From Deltaproteobacteria bacterium (GTDB lineage: Bacteria > Desulfobacterota_B > Binatia > Bin18): a stretch of 11,221 bases of DNA. This document shows positions 6,594 to 11,221 of the stretch, piece after piece. The position numbers were made by a program, and so were the translations under genes. The stretch is from assembly GCA_012271025.1 (NCBI GenBank), contig JAAXHF010000415.1, positions 1 to 11,221 of the forward strand. Reading direction: 5' to 3'. The notes beneath the pieces are model-generated. The model was not told where the DNA came from, did not search any database, and saw only the letters and a list, made by a program, of their open reading frames with translations. Within the stretch, counting starts at the first letter, position 1, and the number at the start of each line of letters is the position of its first letter.

Positions 6594-7352
6594 ATGCGCC
6601 TTCTGGTGTGGCTGTTCGCCGCTGTCCTGGCGAGCGCTCTGCCGCTCTCCGCAGCAGCCGGACGGGTCGGCCACGCGCCCGAATGCGTGGTGCTGCTCCA
6701 CGGCCTTGCGCGCACGGCGGCGTCCATGGCGCGGCTTGAGGAGGCGCTTACGGACGCAGGTTTCGCCGTCGCCAACATCGACTATCCATCCCGGAAGCAC
6801 GTCATCGAACAGCTCGCTCCCCTGGCAATGGAACAGGGCCTCGCGGCCTGCCGCAGCCGGCGGGCCGAGACCGTGCATGTCGTGACCCATTCCCTGGGCG
6901 GCATCCTGGTGCGCTATTATCTGGCCGGGCATGAGCTGGCCGAGCATCACTTGCTCAAGCTTGGCCGGGTGGTGATGCTCGGGCCGCCCAACAGGGGGAG
7001 TCAGGTTGTTGACAAGCTGGCGTGGGTCCCCGGCTTCGGCCTGTGGAACGGACCGGCCGGCTTTCAGCTTGGCACCGGCGAGGACAGCCTGCCCCGCCAA
7101 CTCGGACCAGCCCGGTTCGCGGTCGGCGTCATCGCCGGAACCCGCAGCCTCAATCCTCTTCTTTCCCGATTCCTGCCGGGTCCCGACGACGGCAAGGTCG
7201 CGCTTGAGAGCGCCAAGCTAGAGGGGATGCAAGACTTTCTCGCCCTGCCCCACACGCATACCTTCATGATGCGCTCGGCCGAGGTAATCCGGCAGACGAT
7301 TTTCTTTCTGCGCAACGGGCGCTTCGACCACACCGACCGTCCCCGCAACTGA
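6594..7352 (+). CDS. Secreted alpha/beta-hydrolase, lipase/esterase-like
   Basis: With the start at ATG 6594 the protein is 252 residues and begins with a signal peptide: MRLL, a hydrophobic stretch, then an SAAAG-type cleavage region near residues 19-23. The frame is open back to 6507, but that extension overlaps the LLM gene and would hide the signal peptide, so I reject it; the SD is weak (GCGGA, 6586-6590). The oxyanion segment is VVLLHGLART (32-41). The nucleophile elbow is THSLGG with Ser100 (the first Gly of GxSxG is Thr). Asp198/Asp199 in GPDDGKV and His222 in LPHTHTFMM complete a plausible triad. It probably hydrolyses an ester or lipid in the periplasm or outside. It is last in the presumed APH-LLM-hydrolase operon. 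Confidence 0.85.
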   Translation: MRLLVWLFAAVLASALPLSAAAGRVGHAPECVVLLHGLARTAASMARLEEALTDAGFAVANIDYPSRKHVIEQLAPLAMEQGLAACRSRRAETVHVVTHSLGGILVRYYLAGHELAEHHLLKLGRVVMLGPPNRGSQVVDKLAWVPGFGLWNGPAGFQLGTGEDSLPRQLGPARFAVGVIAGTRSLNPLLSRFLPGPDDGKVALESAKLEGMQDFLALPHTHTFMMRSAEVIRQTIFFLRNGRFDHTDRPRN

Positions 7353-7444
7353 TGTCAGAACACGCCCATATCGTCACTATTGACGCCTGAAACGGACAGG
7401 GCATCTACTGCGGTCAAAAGCTGGGTTCGCACGTTGCCAAGTCA

Positions 7445-7465
7445 GATTCGCCGGCAGGCCGAATC
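7445..7465. other. Stem-loop in the convergent gap before the toxin pseudogene
   Basis: GATTCG (7445-7450) and CGAATC (7460-7465) are exact complements with a nine-base loop that can add two more pairs. It lies between the hydrolase gene (+) and the PIN gene (-), where a bidirectional terminator would be expected, but neither side has a T-run. Nothing else is evident in 7353-7472. Confidence 0.25.
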
Positions 7466-7472
7466 GTGACCG

Positions 7473-7810
7473 TTACGCCGTTCGATCAAGGAAAGCGCGT
7501 GGAGAGAAGACTTCGACCGGCCCGTACCGTGGTTCCGTGAAATCCCGCCTGTTGCCAGTAATCAAGACGGCATCACCGGCCATCGCAGTGGCCAGGTAGA
7601 CTTCATCATCAGGATCGTTAAGACCGAACACCACCTCCTGTCGCGGTAAGGAGCGTGCCTGAGTCGTTCGGCGATCGTTTTATACTCATCGACAATAGGG
7701 TCCGACAGCACAATCTCGTGGCGCCGAACCGCCTCGATGATAACCATACCGCAAACACCCCTGGACCGTGCCGCTGAGACGAGAACATTGCAGTCGATGA
7801 CGACCTTCAT
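7473..7810 (-). pseudogene. PIN-domain toxin (VapC-like, COG1569 type), frameshifted
   Basis: The - strand frame from ATG 7810 gives MKVVIDCNVLVSAARSRG, a PIN N-terminus with Asp6 (the usual T of DTN is Cys), then LSDPIVDEYK with Glu42. At about 7640-7635 the frame leaves the family pattern. One frame over, from GAG 7637, it resumes with EVVFGLNDPDDEVYLATAMA, then AVLITGNRRDF and EVFSPRAFLD, ending at TAA 7475-7473. The whole span of 338 bases is one base short of 113 codons, so a single-base deletion explains it. The break lies within AGGAGGTGG, which is also a perfect SD-like string. It may be a true mutation, a programmed -1 shift or an assembly error. The ATG overlaps the antitoxin stop (ATGA). 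An intact protein would be an RNase toxin of about 112 residues. Confidence 0.85.
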
Positions 7811-8100
7811 GTCTGTGGGTTGCGGCGCTCTCTGCGGGCTTCGGCTATATCGGCGAGGGTGTCTTGCATCACCTCGTCCTCGGAACGGTCGGCGTCCTCG
7901 GGCGAGGGCTCGGTATGCATAAGGATGGACGCAATACGGTCGGCGGCAGCAGTGCGGTCCACCACCTCCTTGGGCCGTAGGAGGATGCCGTCTTCAACAA
8001 CAGTTGCCTCCATCAGGTCACCCTCGTGCAGACCGATCTGTTTCCGCAGCTTGGCGGGAATGGTGACCTGGAATTTTGGCTTCACGGTGACTAGCGGCAT
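7807..8100 (-). CDS. AbrB/MazE/SpoVT-type antitoxin (VapB-like)
   Basis: The protein has 97 residues. Residues 1-45 form a swapped-hairpin AbrB DNA-binding domain: VTVKPKFQVTIPAKLRKQIG, then GDLMEATVVEDGILLRPK. The acidic and basic C-terminal half (46-97) would bind the toxin. In such modules the antitoxin blocks the PIN RNase and represses its own promoter. Its stop TGA overlaps the toxin ATG by four bases (7807-7810), which is typical translational coupling. The start is ATG 8100-8098 with GAGG at 8109-8106 on the - strand. Because the toxin frame is broken, this may be an orphan antitoxin that is now only a DNA-binding protein or a source of immunity to related toxins. Confidence 0.9.
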   Translation of the reverse strand: MPLVTVKPKFQVTIPAKLRKQIGLHEGDLMEATVVEDGILLRPKEVVDRTAAADRIASILMHTEPSPEDADRSEDEVMQDTLADIAEARRERRNPQT

Positions 8101-8124
8101 TGTGACCTCACATTACAAAAGTTG

Positions 8125-8165
8125 GAAAGTCATACTTTCATACCGAAGTGCATGTGAACAGGCAA
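8125..8165 (-). promoter_or_regulatory. Candidate promoter-operator of the AbrB/PIN module
   Basis: On the - strand TTGCCT (8165-8160) and TATGAA (8142-8137) are separated by 17 bases, giving a start near 8130 and a leader of about 30 bases with the SD. The perfect inverted repeat GAAAGT-CAT-ACTTTC (8125-8139) overlaps the -10 and the start. That is where an autoregulating AbrB-type antitoxin would bind. Confidence 0.4.
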
Positions 8166-8212
8166 TATCCCACACGTCGGGCAGAATCGAACAGCTCCCC
8201 CTGTACTGGCGC

Positions 8213-8276
8213 GCCCTTCGACGGGGCTCAGGACAGGCTTCCCCCTTTGCCAAAGGGGGACTGAGGGGGATTTTTT
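8213..8276. repeat. Short palindromic intergenic repeat (dispersed type)
   Basis: A GCCC-TTCGACG-GGGC hairpin (8213-8227) is followed by CTCAGGACAGGC. Next comes CCCCCTTT-GCC-AAAGGGGG (8241-8259) and then a second AGGGGGA (8264-8270) with six T's (8271-8276). TCCCCCT at 8240-8246 can pair with either G-run; pairing with the second gives a hairpin directly before the T-run, like a + strand terminator. No + strand gene ends here, so a terminator role is doubtful. The two modules closely resemble short repeats that I recall as widespread in intergenic DNA of many environmental genomes. Confidence 0.6.
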
Positions 8277-8327
8277 CGGCGCGAGGGCCGTAGTCAGAGG
8301 AGACTTTGGAAACTCACAGACCGCTTC

Positions 8328-8343
8328 TCGGCTCCGCAGCCGA
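8328..8343 (-). terminator. Stem-loop just after the dioxygenase stop codon
   Basis: TCGGCT (8328-8333) and AGCCGA (8338-8343) form a 6-bp stem with a four-base loop, directly next to the stop codon (8346-8344) on the - strand. No T-run follows in the - direction. It may be a weak or Rho-assisted terminator, or an mRNA 3' end stabiliser. Confidence 0.3.
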
Positions 8344-9201
8344 TCAGTTCGGGCCGGCGAATTCAGACGCCGGGTCTCCGGCGATGCGCGCGTGGTACAT
8401 CACCCGGGCCTGGGTCATATCCCACGGGCAGGACTGGTGCAGCAGGCGACGGTTATCCCACACCACCGCATCACCTGCGGTCCACCTGTGGTGATAGACA
8501 CGCGGCGGCTGGCAGGTATGGTCCACCAGGGACTTGAGGAAGGCTTCGGATTCGGCCGGGTCCATGCCGGGAATGCCGTAGGCGTGGCGGCCAATCAGCA
8601 GCGACTTCCGCCCGGTCTCGGGATGCGTTTTGACCAGGGGCCTGAGCGGCGGATCCTGGACATCCAGACCGTAGCCGTTATAGTCGCCGTCGGCTTTGGG
8701 CGTGAAGCCAGCCTTTTTCTGTGAATAGCGCAGCGAATGGTAGGCCGACAGCGTGGCGACTTTTTCTTTGGTGGCCGCGTCAAGGGCATCATAGCCGGCC
8801 CGCAGATCGGCCCAGCCGGTCTCGCCGCGCGACGACGGCACGACATGCGCCGTGAACACCGCGCCCTTGGCCTGCACGGGCATATAGGTGCTGTCGCAGT
8901 GCCAGCCCATGTTGCCCTTGAGCACCTGGATGACGCCGTCCGCATCGTCTTCGACCCGCACGCTGCCATCCTTCTTCACGTTGCTGATCGCCACCAGATC
9001 GAACTCCAGCTCACCGAAGCGGGTGGCAAACTCAACCTGCTGGTCGTTCGACAGGTGCTGGTCCGGGAAGACGAGCAGCGCGTACTCAAGCCAGGTGTCA
9101 TAGAGTCGGCTGAAGGCGGCATCGTCAAGGTCGGCGAGCCTGAGTCCGGTCACCACCGCTCCAAAGCTCGTATCCAGAGGCGCAACATGAAAATCTGTCA
9201 T
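8344..9201 (-). CDS. TauD/TfdA-family Fe(II)/2-oxoglutarate dioxygenase
   Basis: The 285-residue protein has the facial triad of this family: His101 and Asp103 in GWHCDSTY, and His255 in WDNRRLLHQS. Arg266 in ARVMYH is placed to bind the 2-oxoglutarate carboxylate. The N-terminal half (GAVVTGLRLADLDD, then LLVFPDQHLSNDQQVEFATRFG) is typical. Family members hydroxylate taurine, phenoxy-acids or other small acids using O2. By eye alignment, the arginine four residues after the 2-oxoglutarate arginine, which binds taurine's sulfonate in TauD, is His270 here. Taurine is therefore unlikely and the substrate is unknown. The start is ATG 9201-9199 with GGGAG at 9213-9209. It stands alone, flanked by two toxin-antitoxin modules. 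Confidence 0.92.
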   Translation of the reverse strand: MTDFHVAPLDTSFGAVVTGLRLADLDDAAFSRLYDTWLEYALLVFPDQHLSNDQQVEFATRFGELEFDLVAISNVKKDGSVRVEDDADGVIQVLKGNMGWHCDSTYMPVQAKGAVFTAHVVPSSRGETGWADLRAGYDALDAATKEKVATLSAYHSLRYSQKKAGFTPKADGDYNGYGLDVQDPPLRPLVKTHPETGRKSLLIGRHAYGIPGMDPAESEAFLKSLVDHTCQPPRVYHHRWTAGDAVVWDNRRLLHQSCPWDMTQARVMYHARIAGDPASEFAGPN

Positions 9202-9238
9202 GTGTTTTCTCCCTCGCTTTCATGAACAGGACCGCCCC

Positions 9239-9253
9239 CGGTGTAGCACACCG
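9239..9253. promoter_or_regulatory. Palindrome upstream of the dioxygenase gene
   Basis: CGGTGT-AGC-ACACCG is a perfect 6+6 inverted repeat centred about 45 bases upstream of the dioxygenase start. It is either an operator or a 5'-leader hairpin. No promoter boxes near it are convincing. Confidence 0.3.
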
Positions 9254-9335
9254 ACACAGCGGGGTCCAGGTTCAGACGCCCCTCGTGATCCTGGGAATAC
9301 GCAAGAGGTCGTTCAGAGAGGGACATTACGTCATC

Positions 9336-9410
9336 AGATTCAACGGGCACTACGGATCAGTAGGATAATACTTGGCGCGGAAAGGCGCGTTCTGCTAGGC
9401 TCTCCCACAT
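9336..9410 (+). repeat. Upstream repeat, copy A (before the UPF0175 antitoxin)
   Basis: This 75-base segment aligns by hand to 10395-10468 with 12 mismatches and one gap (about 83% identity). The best-kept part runs from TACTTGGC to CTCCCACAT. It ends 16 bases before the antitoxin ATG. It contains a CGCG-GAAAGG-CGCG dyad (9376-9389), which in copy B is CACG-GAAAGG-CGTG, a compensated change. Confidence 0.75.
9372..9401 (+). promoter_or_regulatory. Candidate promoter of the UPF0175/DUF3368 module
   Basis: TTGGCG (9372-9377) and TAGGCT (9396-9401, preceded by the extended -10 TG at 9393-9394) are 18 bases apart. The same boxes at the same spacing occur in copy B of the repeat. The dyad 9376-9389 starts within the -35 and runs into the spacer, a natural operator position. 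The predicted start near 9408 leaves a short leader with SD GGGAG (9416-9420). CTCCC at 9402-9406 could mask that SD if transcribed. Confidence 0.4.
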
Positions 9411-9426
9411 CAATCGGGAGCATGTA

Positions 9427-9693
9427 ATGACGAGATCCCTAACCATCGACTACGGCGATGAGGTGTTGTTGGCACTCGGCCTGTCACCAGAACAGTTCCG
9501 CGAAGAGGCGAAGATTCTCATTGCCGTCAAGCTCTATGAGCTGGGCCGATTATCCACCGGCGCGGCAGCGCAGCTCGCCGGCGTCCCCAAGCCGTTATTT
9601 CTGATAAAGCTGGCGGACTATGGTGTCGATACCTTCGACCTGTCGGACGAGGAGCTTCGACGAGATATGACCAATGCCCGTCGTCATCTGTAA
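9427..9693 (+). CDS. UPF0175-family antitoxin
   Basis: The 88-residue protein fits UPF0175 (PF03683). It has an N-terminal segment with LGLSPEQFREEAKILIAVKLYELG (17-40) and a helix-turn-helix (LSTGAAAQLAGVPKPLFLIK, 42-61). The acidic tail (DLSDEELRRD) lies before the overlap with the toxin gene. This family is found upstream of DUF3368 PIN toxins as the DNA-binding antitoxin. The start is ATG 9427 with GGGAG at 9416-9420, six bases before it. The last 20 bases overlap the toxin gene in another frame, which suggests translational coupling. It probably represses its own promoter and, through the second repeat copy, perhaps also the HNH gene. Confidence 0.88.
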   Translation: MTRSLTIDYGDEVLLALGLSPEQFREEAKILIAVKLYELGRLSTGAAAQLAGVPKPLFLIKLADYGVDTFDLSDEELRRDMTNARRHL

Positions 9694-10168
9694 CACGTCC
9701 GCGCTGCAATACCTGCACCAGATTGACCTGCTGGACCTGCTCCCTGCCCTCTTCGGACAGGTGCAAATCCCTCGTGCTGTCGCAGCGGAAATGGACGAAG
9801 GGAAACGCCGGAACGTTTCGCTGCCGACACTGGAGGCCCTCTCATGGCTGACCATCCGACCGATACGAGATCGGACGTTACTGCCGCTCATTACCAGTCT
9901 GGGGGATGGAGAGAAGGAAGTCCTTGCCCTGGGACTGGAAGCAACAGACGCCCTGCTCGTACTGGACGACCGAAACGCACGTCGGTACGCTACGGCGGCA
10001 GAGCTGGAGGTTACAGGCACCCTGGGTATTCTGATACTGGCGAAGGATCGCGGCCTGCTCGGTTCGATTCGGCCCGCGTTGGAGCGTCTTCAGGCACTGC
10101 GGTTCCGTCTCAGTGCTGCAACTCTCCAACGCGTGCTTGACTTGGCTGGTGAGGGGAAAGAAACTTGA
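9674..10168 (+). CDS. DUF3368 PIN-like toxin
   Basis: The 164-residue protein belongs to DUF3368, a PIN-domain relative thought to act as an RNase toxin. It begins MPVVICNTSALQYLHQIDLL. The first metal-ligand position of PIN domains (Asp) is Asn7 here; I recall NTSP in many DUF3368 proteins, so this is not proof of inactivity. Other acidic positions are Glu39 (AVAAEM), Glu80 (GDGEKEVLAL) and Asp98-Asp99 (LLVLDDRNAR). TGTLGILILAKDRGLL (114-129) is a typical C-terminal segment. The ATG lies inside the antitoxin gene (20-base overlap). The frame is intact, unlike the other PIN toxin in the window. Confidence 0.85.
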   Translation: MPVVICNTSALQYLHQIDLLDLLPALFGQVQIPRAVAAEMDEGKRRNVSLPTLEALSWLTIRPIRDRTLLPLITSLGDGEKEVLALGLEATDALLVLDDRNARRYATAAELEVTGTLGILILAKDRGLLGSIRPALERLQALRFRLSAATLQRVLDLAGEGKET

Positions 10169-10394
10169 GCGCGATACACTCGAAAGACGAAGCGCTCGTG
10201 CTCATTAGGGGCAACTGCTTGCTATGAACATCGAACAGCTTTTCTTCGATCTCTATAAAGCACCTGTGGAAGCCGAGACCGACCGATCCTTGCCATCTGT
10301 CCCTCCGCAAGCACTCCTGAGCAACAAAGCGTAGGTAGGCGCATCGCCAGAGTATTCTTCTATGACCAAGAAGAACCGGTACCTCAACGCTCTT
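10169..10394. other. Gap between toxin and upstream repeat copy B
   Basis: No convincing gene. A 36-codon frame (ATG 10224 to TAG 10332-10334) starts MNIEQLFFDLYKAPVEAETD, which looks like a real helical N-terminus. It has no SD at a proper distance, so it may be the remnant of a broken gene. A second frame (10362-10487) runs through repeat copy B. Base composition is clearly less GC-rich than in the dap region, in line with acquired DNA. Confidence 0.3.
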
Positions 10395-10468
10395 AGATTA
10401 ACGGGCACGACGTACCAGCATGAAGCTACTTGGCACGGAAAGGCGTGTTCTGCCAGGTTCTCCCACAT
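10395..10468 (+). repeat. Upstream repeat, copy B (before the HNH gene)
   Basis: This is the partner of 9336-9410, about 83% identical by hand alignment. It ends 25 bases before the HNH start ATG (10494). The dyad CACG-GAAAGG-CGTG (10434-10447) keeps its symmetry although both arms differ from copy A by one base each. The two copies lie 1,059 bases apart in the same orientation. Confidence 0.75.
10430..10459 (+). promoter_or_regulatory. Candidate promoter of the HNH endonuclease gene
   Basis: TTGGCA (10430-10435) and CAGGTT (10454-10459, preceded by TG at 10451-10452) are 18 bases apart, the same layout as upstream of the UPF0175 gene. The -10 is poor, so the assignment rests mainly on conservation between the two copies. 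Confidence 0.35.
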
Positions 10469-10493
10469 TCACAGGCTGAATCGGTAATGAGCA

Positions 10494-11221
10494 ATGCCCG
10501 ATTTGCAAGACTATCTCCGAATGTTCGCCGACCTCAACGTCAACAAAGCACGCGGCGATTCCAGACCCCATAAACCTTGTCTTCTATTGGCTATGATTGA
10601 CCTCGTGGAGTCTGGAGCCGTGACAGACGGGCGTGTACGATACACCCCCGCGTTGAGGGAGATATTTAGTGAGTATTTCGCTATCGTTTCAAAGCCAGAG
10701 CATCGTGACAGACCGTACTACCCATTCTTCTATTTGAAGCCTACGCGCTCGAAGCCGGAGTCCTTCTGGAAGATTAAAGTCAAGGAAGGCCGAGAGGCCG
10801 ATTTCGCAAGAATAACGACACCCTCACACCTGCAGATGGAGGAGTACACCGAATATGCTGAAATTGACCCCGATCTCTTCGCATATCTGCTCAACCCCGA
10901 GAGTCGTGAAGCATTGAGAAATCGGCTCATCCAATGGTTTCCCGATCATCAGCGGGCGCTCAATGAGAAAATTGCCTCCCATCGCGAGTCAAATAGCTAC
11001 GAACGCGGGCTCCGAGAGGCGGTCGCCGGCGTGCCCGCCGTCCACGAGCCACTGCCCTCCACCTACACGCGGGACAGAGCTTTTCGCCGCCTCGTTCTCG
11101 AAGCCTACGACTATCGGTGTGCTGCCTCGGGGTGGCGCTTGATCGCTCCGGGTAATCGTATCCTTGTCCAGGCGGCGCACTTGATTCCGCACTCAGAGTC
11201 GCAGGACGACGACCCGCGCAA
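10494..11221 (+). CDS. HNH endonuclease, McrA-like/COG3440 type (3' partial)
   Basis: The frame is open from ATG 10494 to the window end (242 residues, no stop reached). Residues 1-150 form an N-terminal domain with SRPHKPCLLLAMIDLVESG (23-41), YTPALREIFSEYF (50-62), YYPFFYLK (75-82) and FWKIKV (91-96). This resembles the HKP-L-L-L pattern of the DNA sulfur-binding domain in ScoMcrA-type enzymes. Residues about 195-242 start an HNH_2-type nuclease: YDYRCAASGW (205-214), then AAHLIPHSESQDDDPR with His229. The remaining HNH residues lie beyond the window. Such proteins are modification-dependent restriction enzymes that cut foreign or modified DNA. The SD is weak. AGA and ATA codons are frequent compared with the dap genes, which suggests transfer. 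Confidence 0.85.
   Translation, partial: MPDLQDYLRMFADLNVNKARGDSRPHKPCLLLAMIDLVESGAVTDGRVRYTPALREIFSEYFAIVSKPEHRDRPYYPFFYLKPTRSKPESFWKIKVKEGREADFARITTPSHLQMEEYTEYAEIDPDLFAYLLNPESREALRNRLIQWFPDHQRALNEKIASHRESNSYERGLREAVAGVPAVHEPLPSTYTRDRAFRRLVLEAYDYRCAASGWRLIAPGNRILVQAAHLIPHSESQDDDPR

Noticed and set aside
5144..6778. 544-codon open frame on the - strand
   Set aside because: It is antisense to the LLM gene and parts of its neighbours, has no recognisable domain and a low-complexity Arg/Ala/Gly-rich composition. Long antisense frames are expected in GC-rich DNA.
7352..7540. Frame starting at an ATG overlapping the hydrolase stop (TGATG), open apart from one TGA at 7388-7390
   Set aside because: It looked like a possible stop-codon read-through or selenoprotein, but there is no SECIS-like hairpin, no family resemblance, and it runs antisense into the PIN gene.
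8241..8276. Intrinsic terminator (GC hairpin plus six T's) on the + strand
   Set aside because: Structurally possible, but no + strand gene lies upstream; both neighbours are on the - strand. It is better explained as a dispersed repeat.
10253..10468. 71-codon - strand frame crossing repeat copy B
   Set aside because: The same frame in copy A is interrupted by a stop, and the amino-acid differences are not mainly synonymous. Coding pressure on the repeat is not supported.
1..11221. CRISPR array, tRNA, rRNA or transposase gene
   Set aside because: No regularly spaced repeats, cloverleaf-type sequence, rRNA stretch or DDE/tyrosine recombinase motif was seen on either strand.

Overview
The window is GC-rich, double-stranded bacterial chromosome with tight operons, Shine-Dalgarno (SD) starts and ordinary ATG/GTG usage. 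The order argH - small lipoprotein - dapF - dapA - dapB, followed by an acyl-CoA enzyme, an LLM flavin oxidoreductase and a TauD-type dioxygenase, fits a free-living, metabolically versatile proteobacterium-like organism (deltaproteobacterial or Tectomicrobia-like lineages are my best guess). No rRNA or other marker gene is present to settle the taxonomy.

Region 1 (1-3387, + strand) is housekeeping. It holds the 3' end of argininosuccinate lyase, a lipoprotein with a fibronectin-III-like domain, and three consecutive enzymes of the diaminopimelate (DAP) route to lysine and peptidoglycan: DapF, DapA and DapB. All catalytic residues are in place. The dapF-dapA and dapA-dapB junctions each carry a long-looped inverted repeat just upstream of the next gene's SD, which suggests intercistronic RNA control. 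lysA and a DAP aminotransferase gene are not in the window.

Region 2 (3404-7352) has a crotonase-family gene on the - strand, convergent with dapB. Divergent from it is a probable three-gene + strand operon: an aminoglycoside/choline-kinase-fold phosphotransferase, an LLM-class flavin-dependent oxidoreductase and a secreted alpha/beta-hydrolase (lipase-like). The crotonase lacks both hydratase glutamates but has the isomerase-type one. The divergent promoter region has three copies of the hexamer CAGTCC.

Region 3 (7353-11221) looks like an accessory zone. It contains an AbrB-type antitoxin with a frameshifted PIN toxin (- strand), a short dispersed-type palindromic repeat, a TauD/TfdA-family dioxygenase (- strand), and a UPF0175/DUF3368 antitoxin-toxin pair (+ strand). 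The 5' part of an HNH endonuclease of the McrA-like/COG3440 type (+ strand) runs off the end. A degenerate direct repeat of about 75 bp, about 83% identical by hand alignment, sits immediately upstream of both the UPF0175 antitoxin and the HNH gene. It holds matching promoter-like boxes and a dyad with one compensatory base-pair change. The most interesting hypothesis is that the antitoxin-toxin pair and the HNH nuclease share one regulator.
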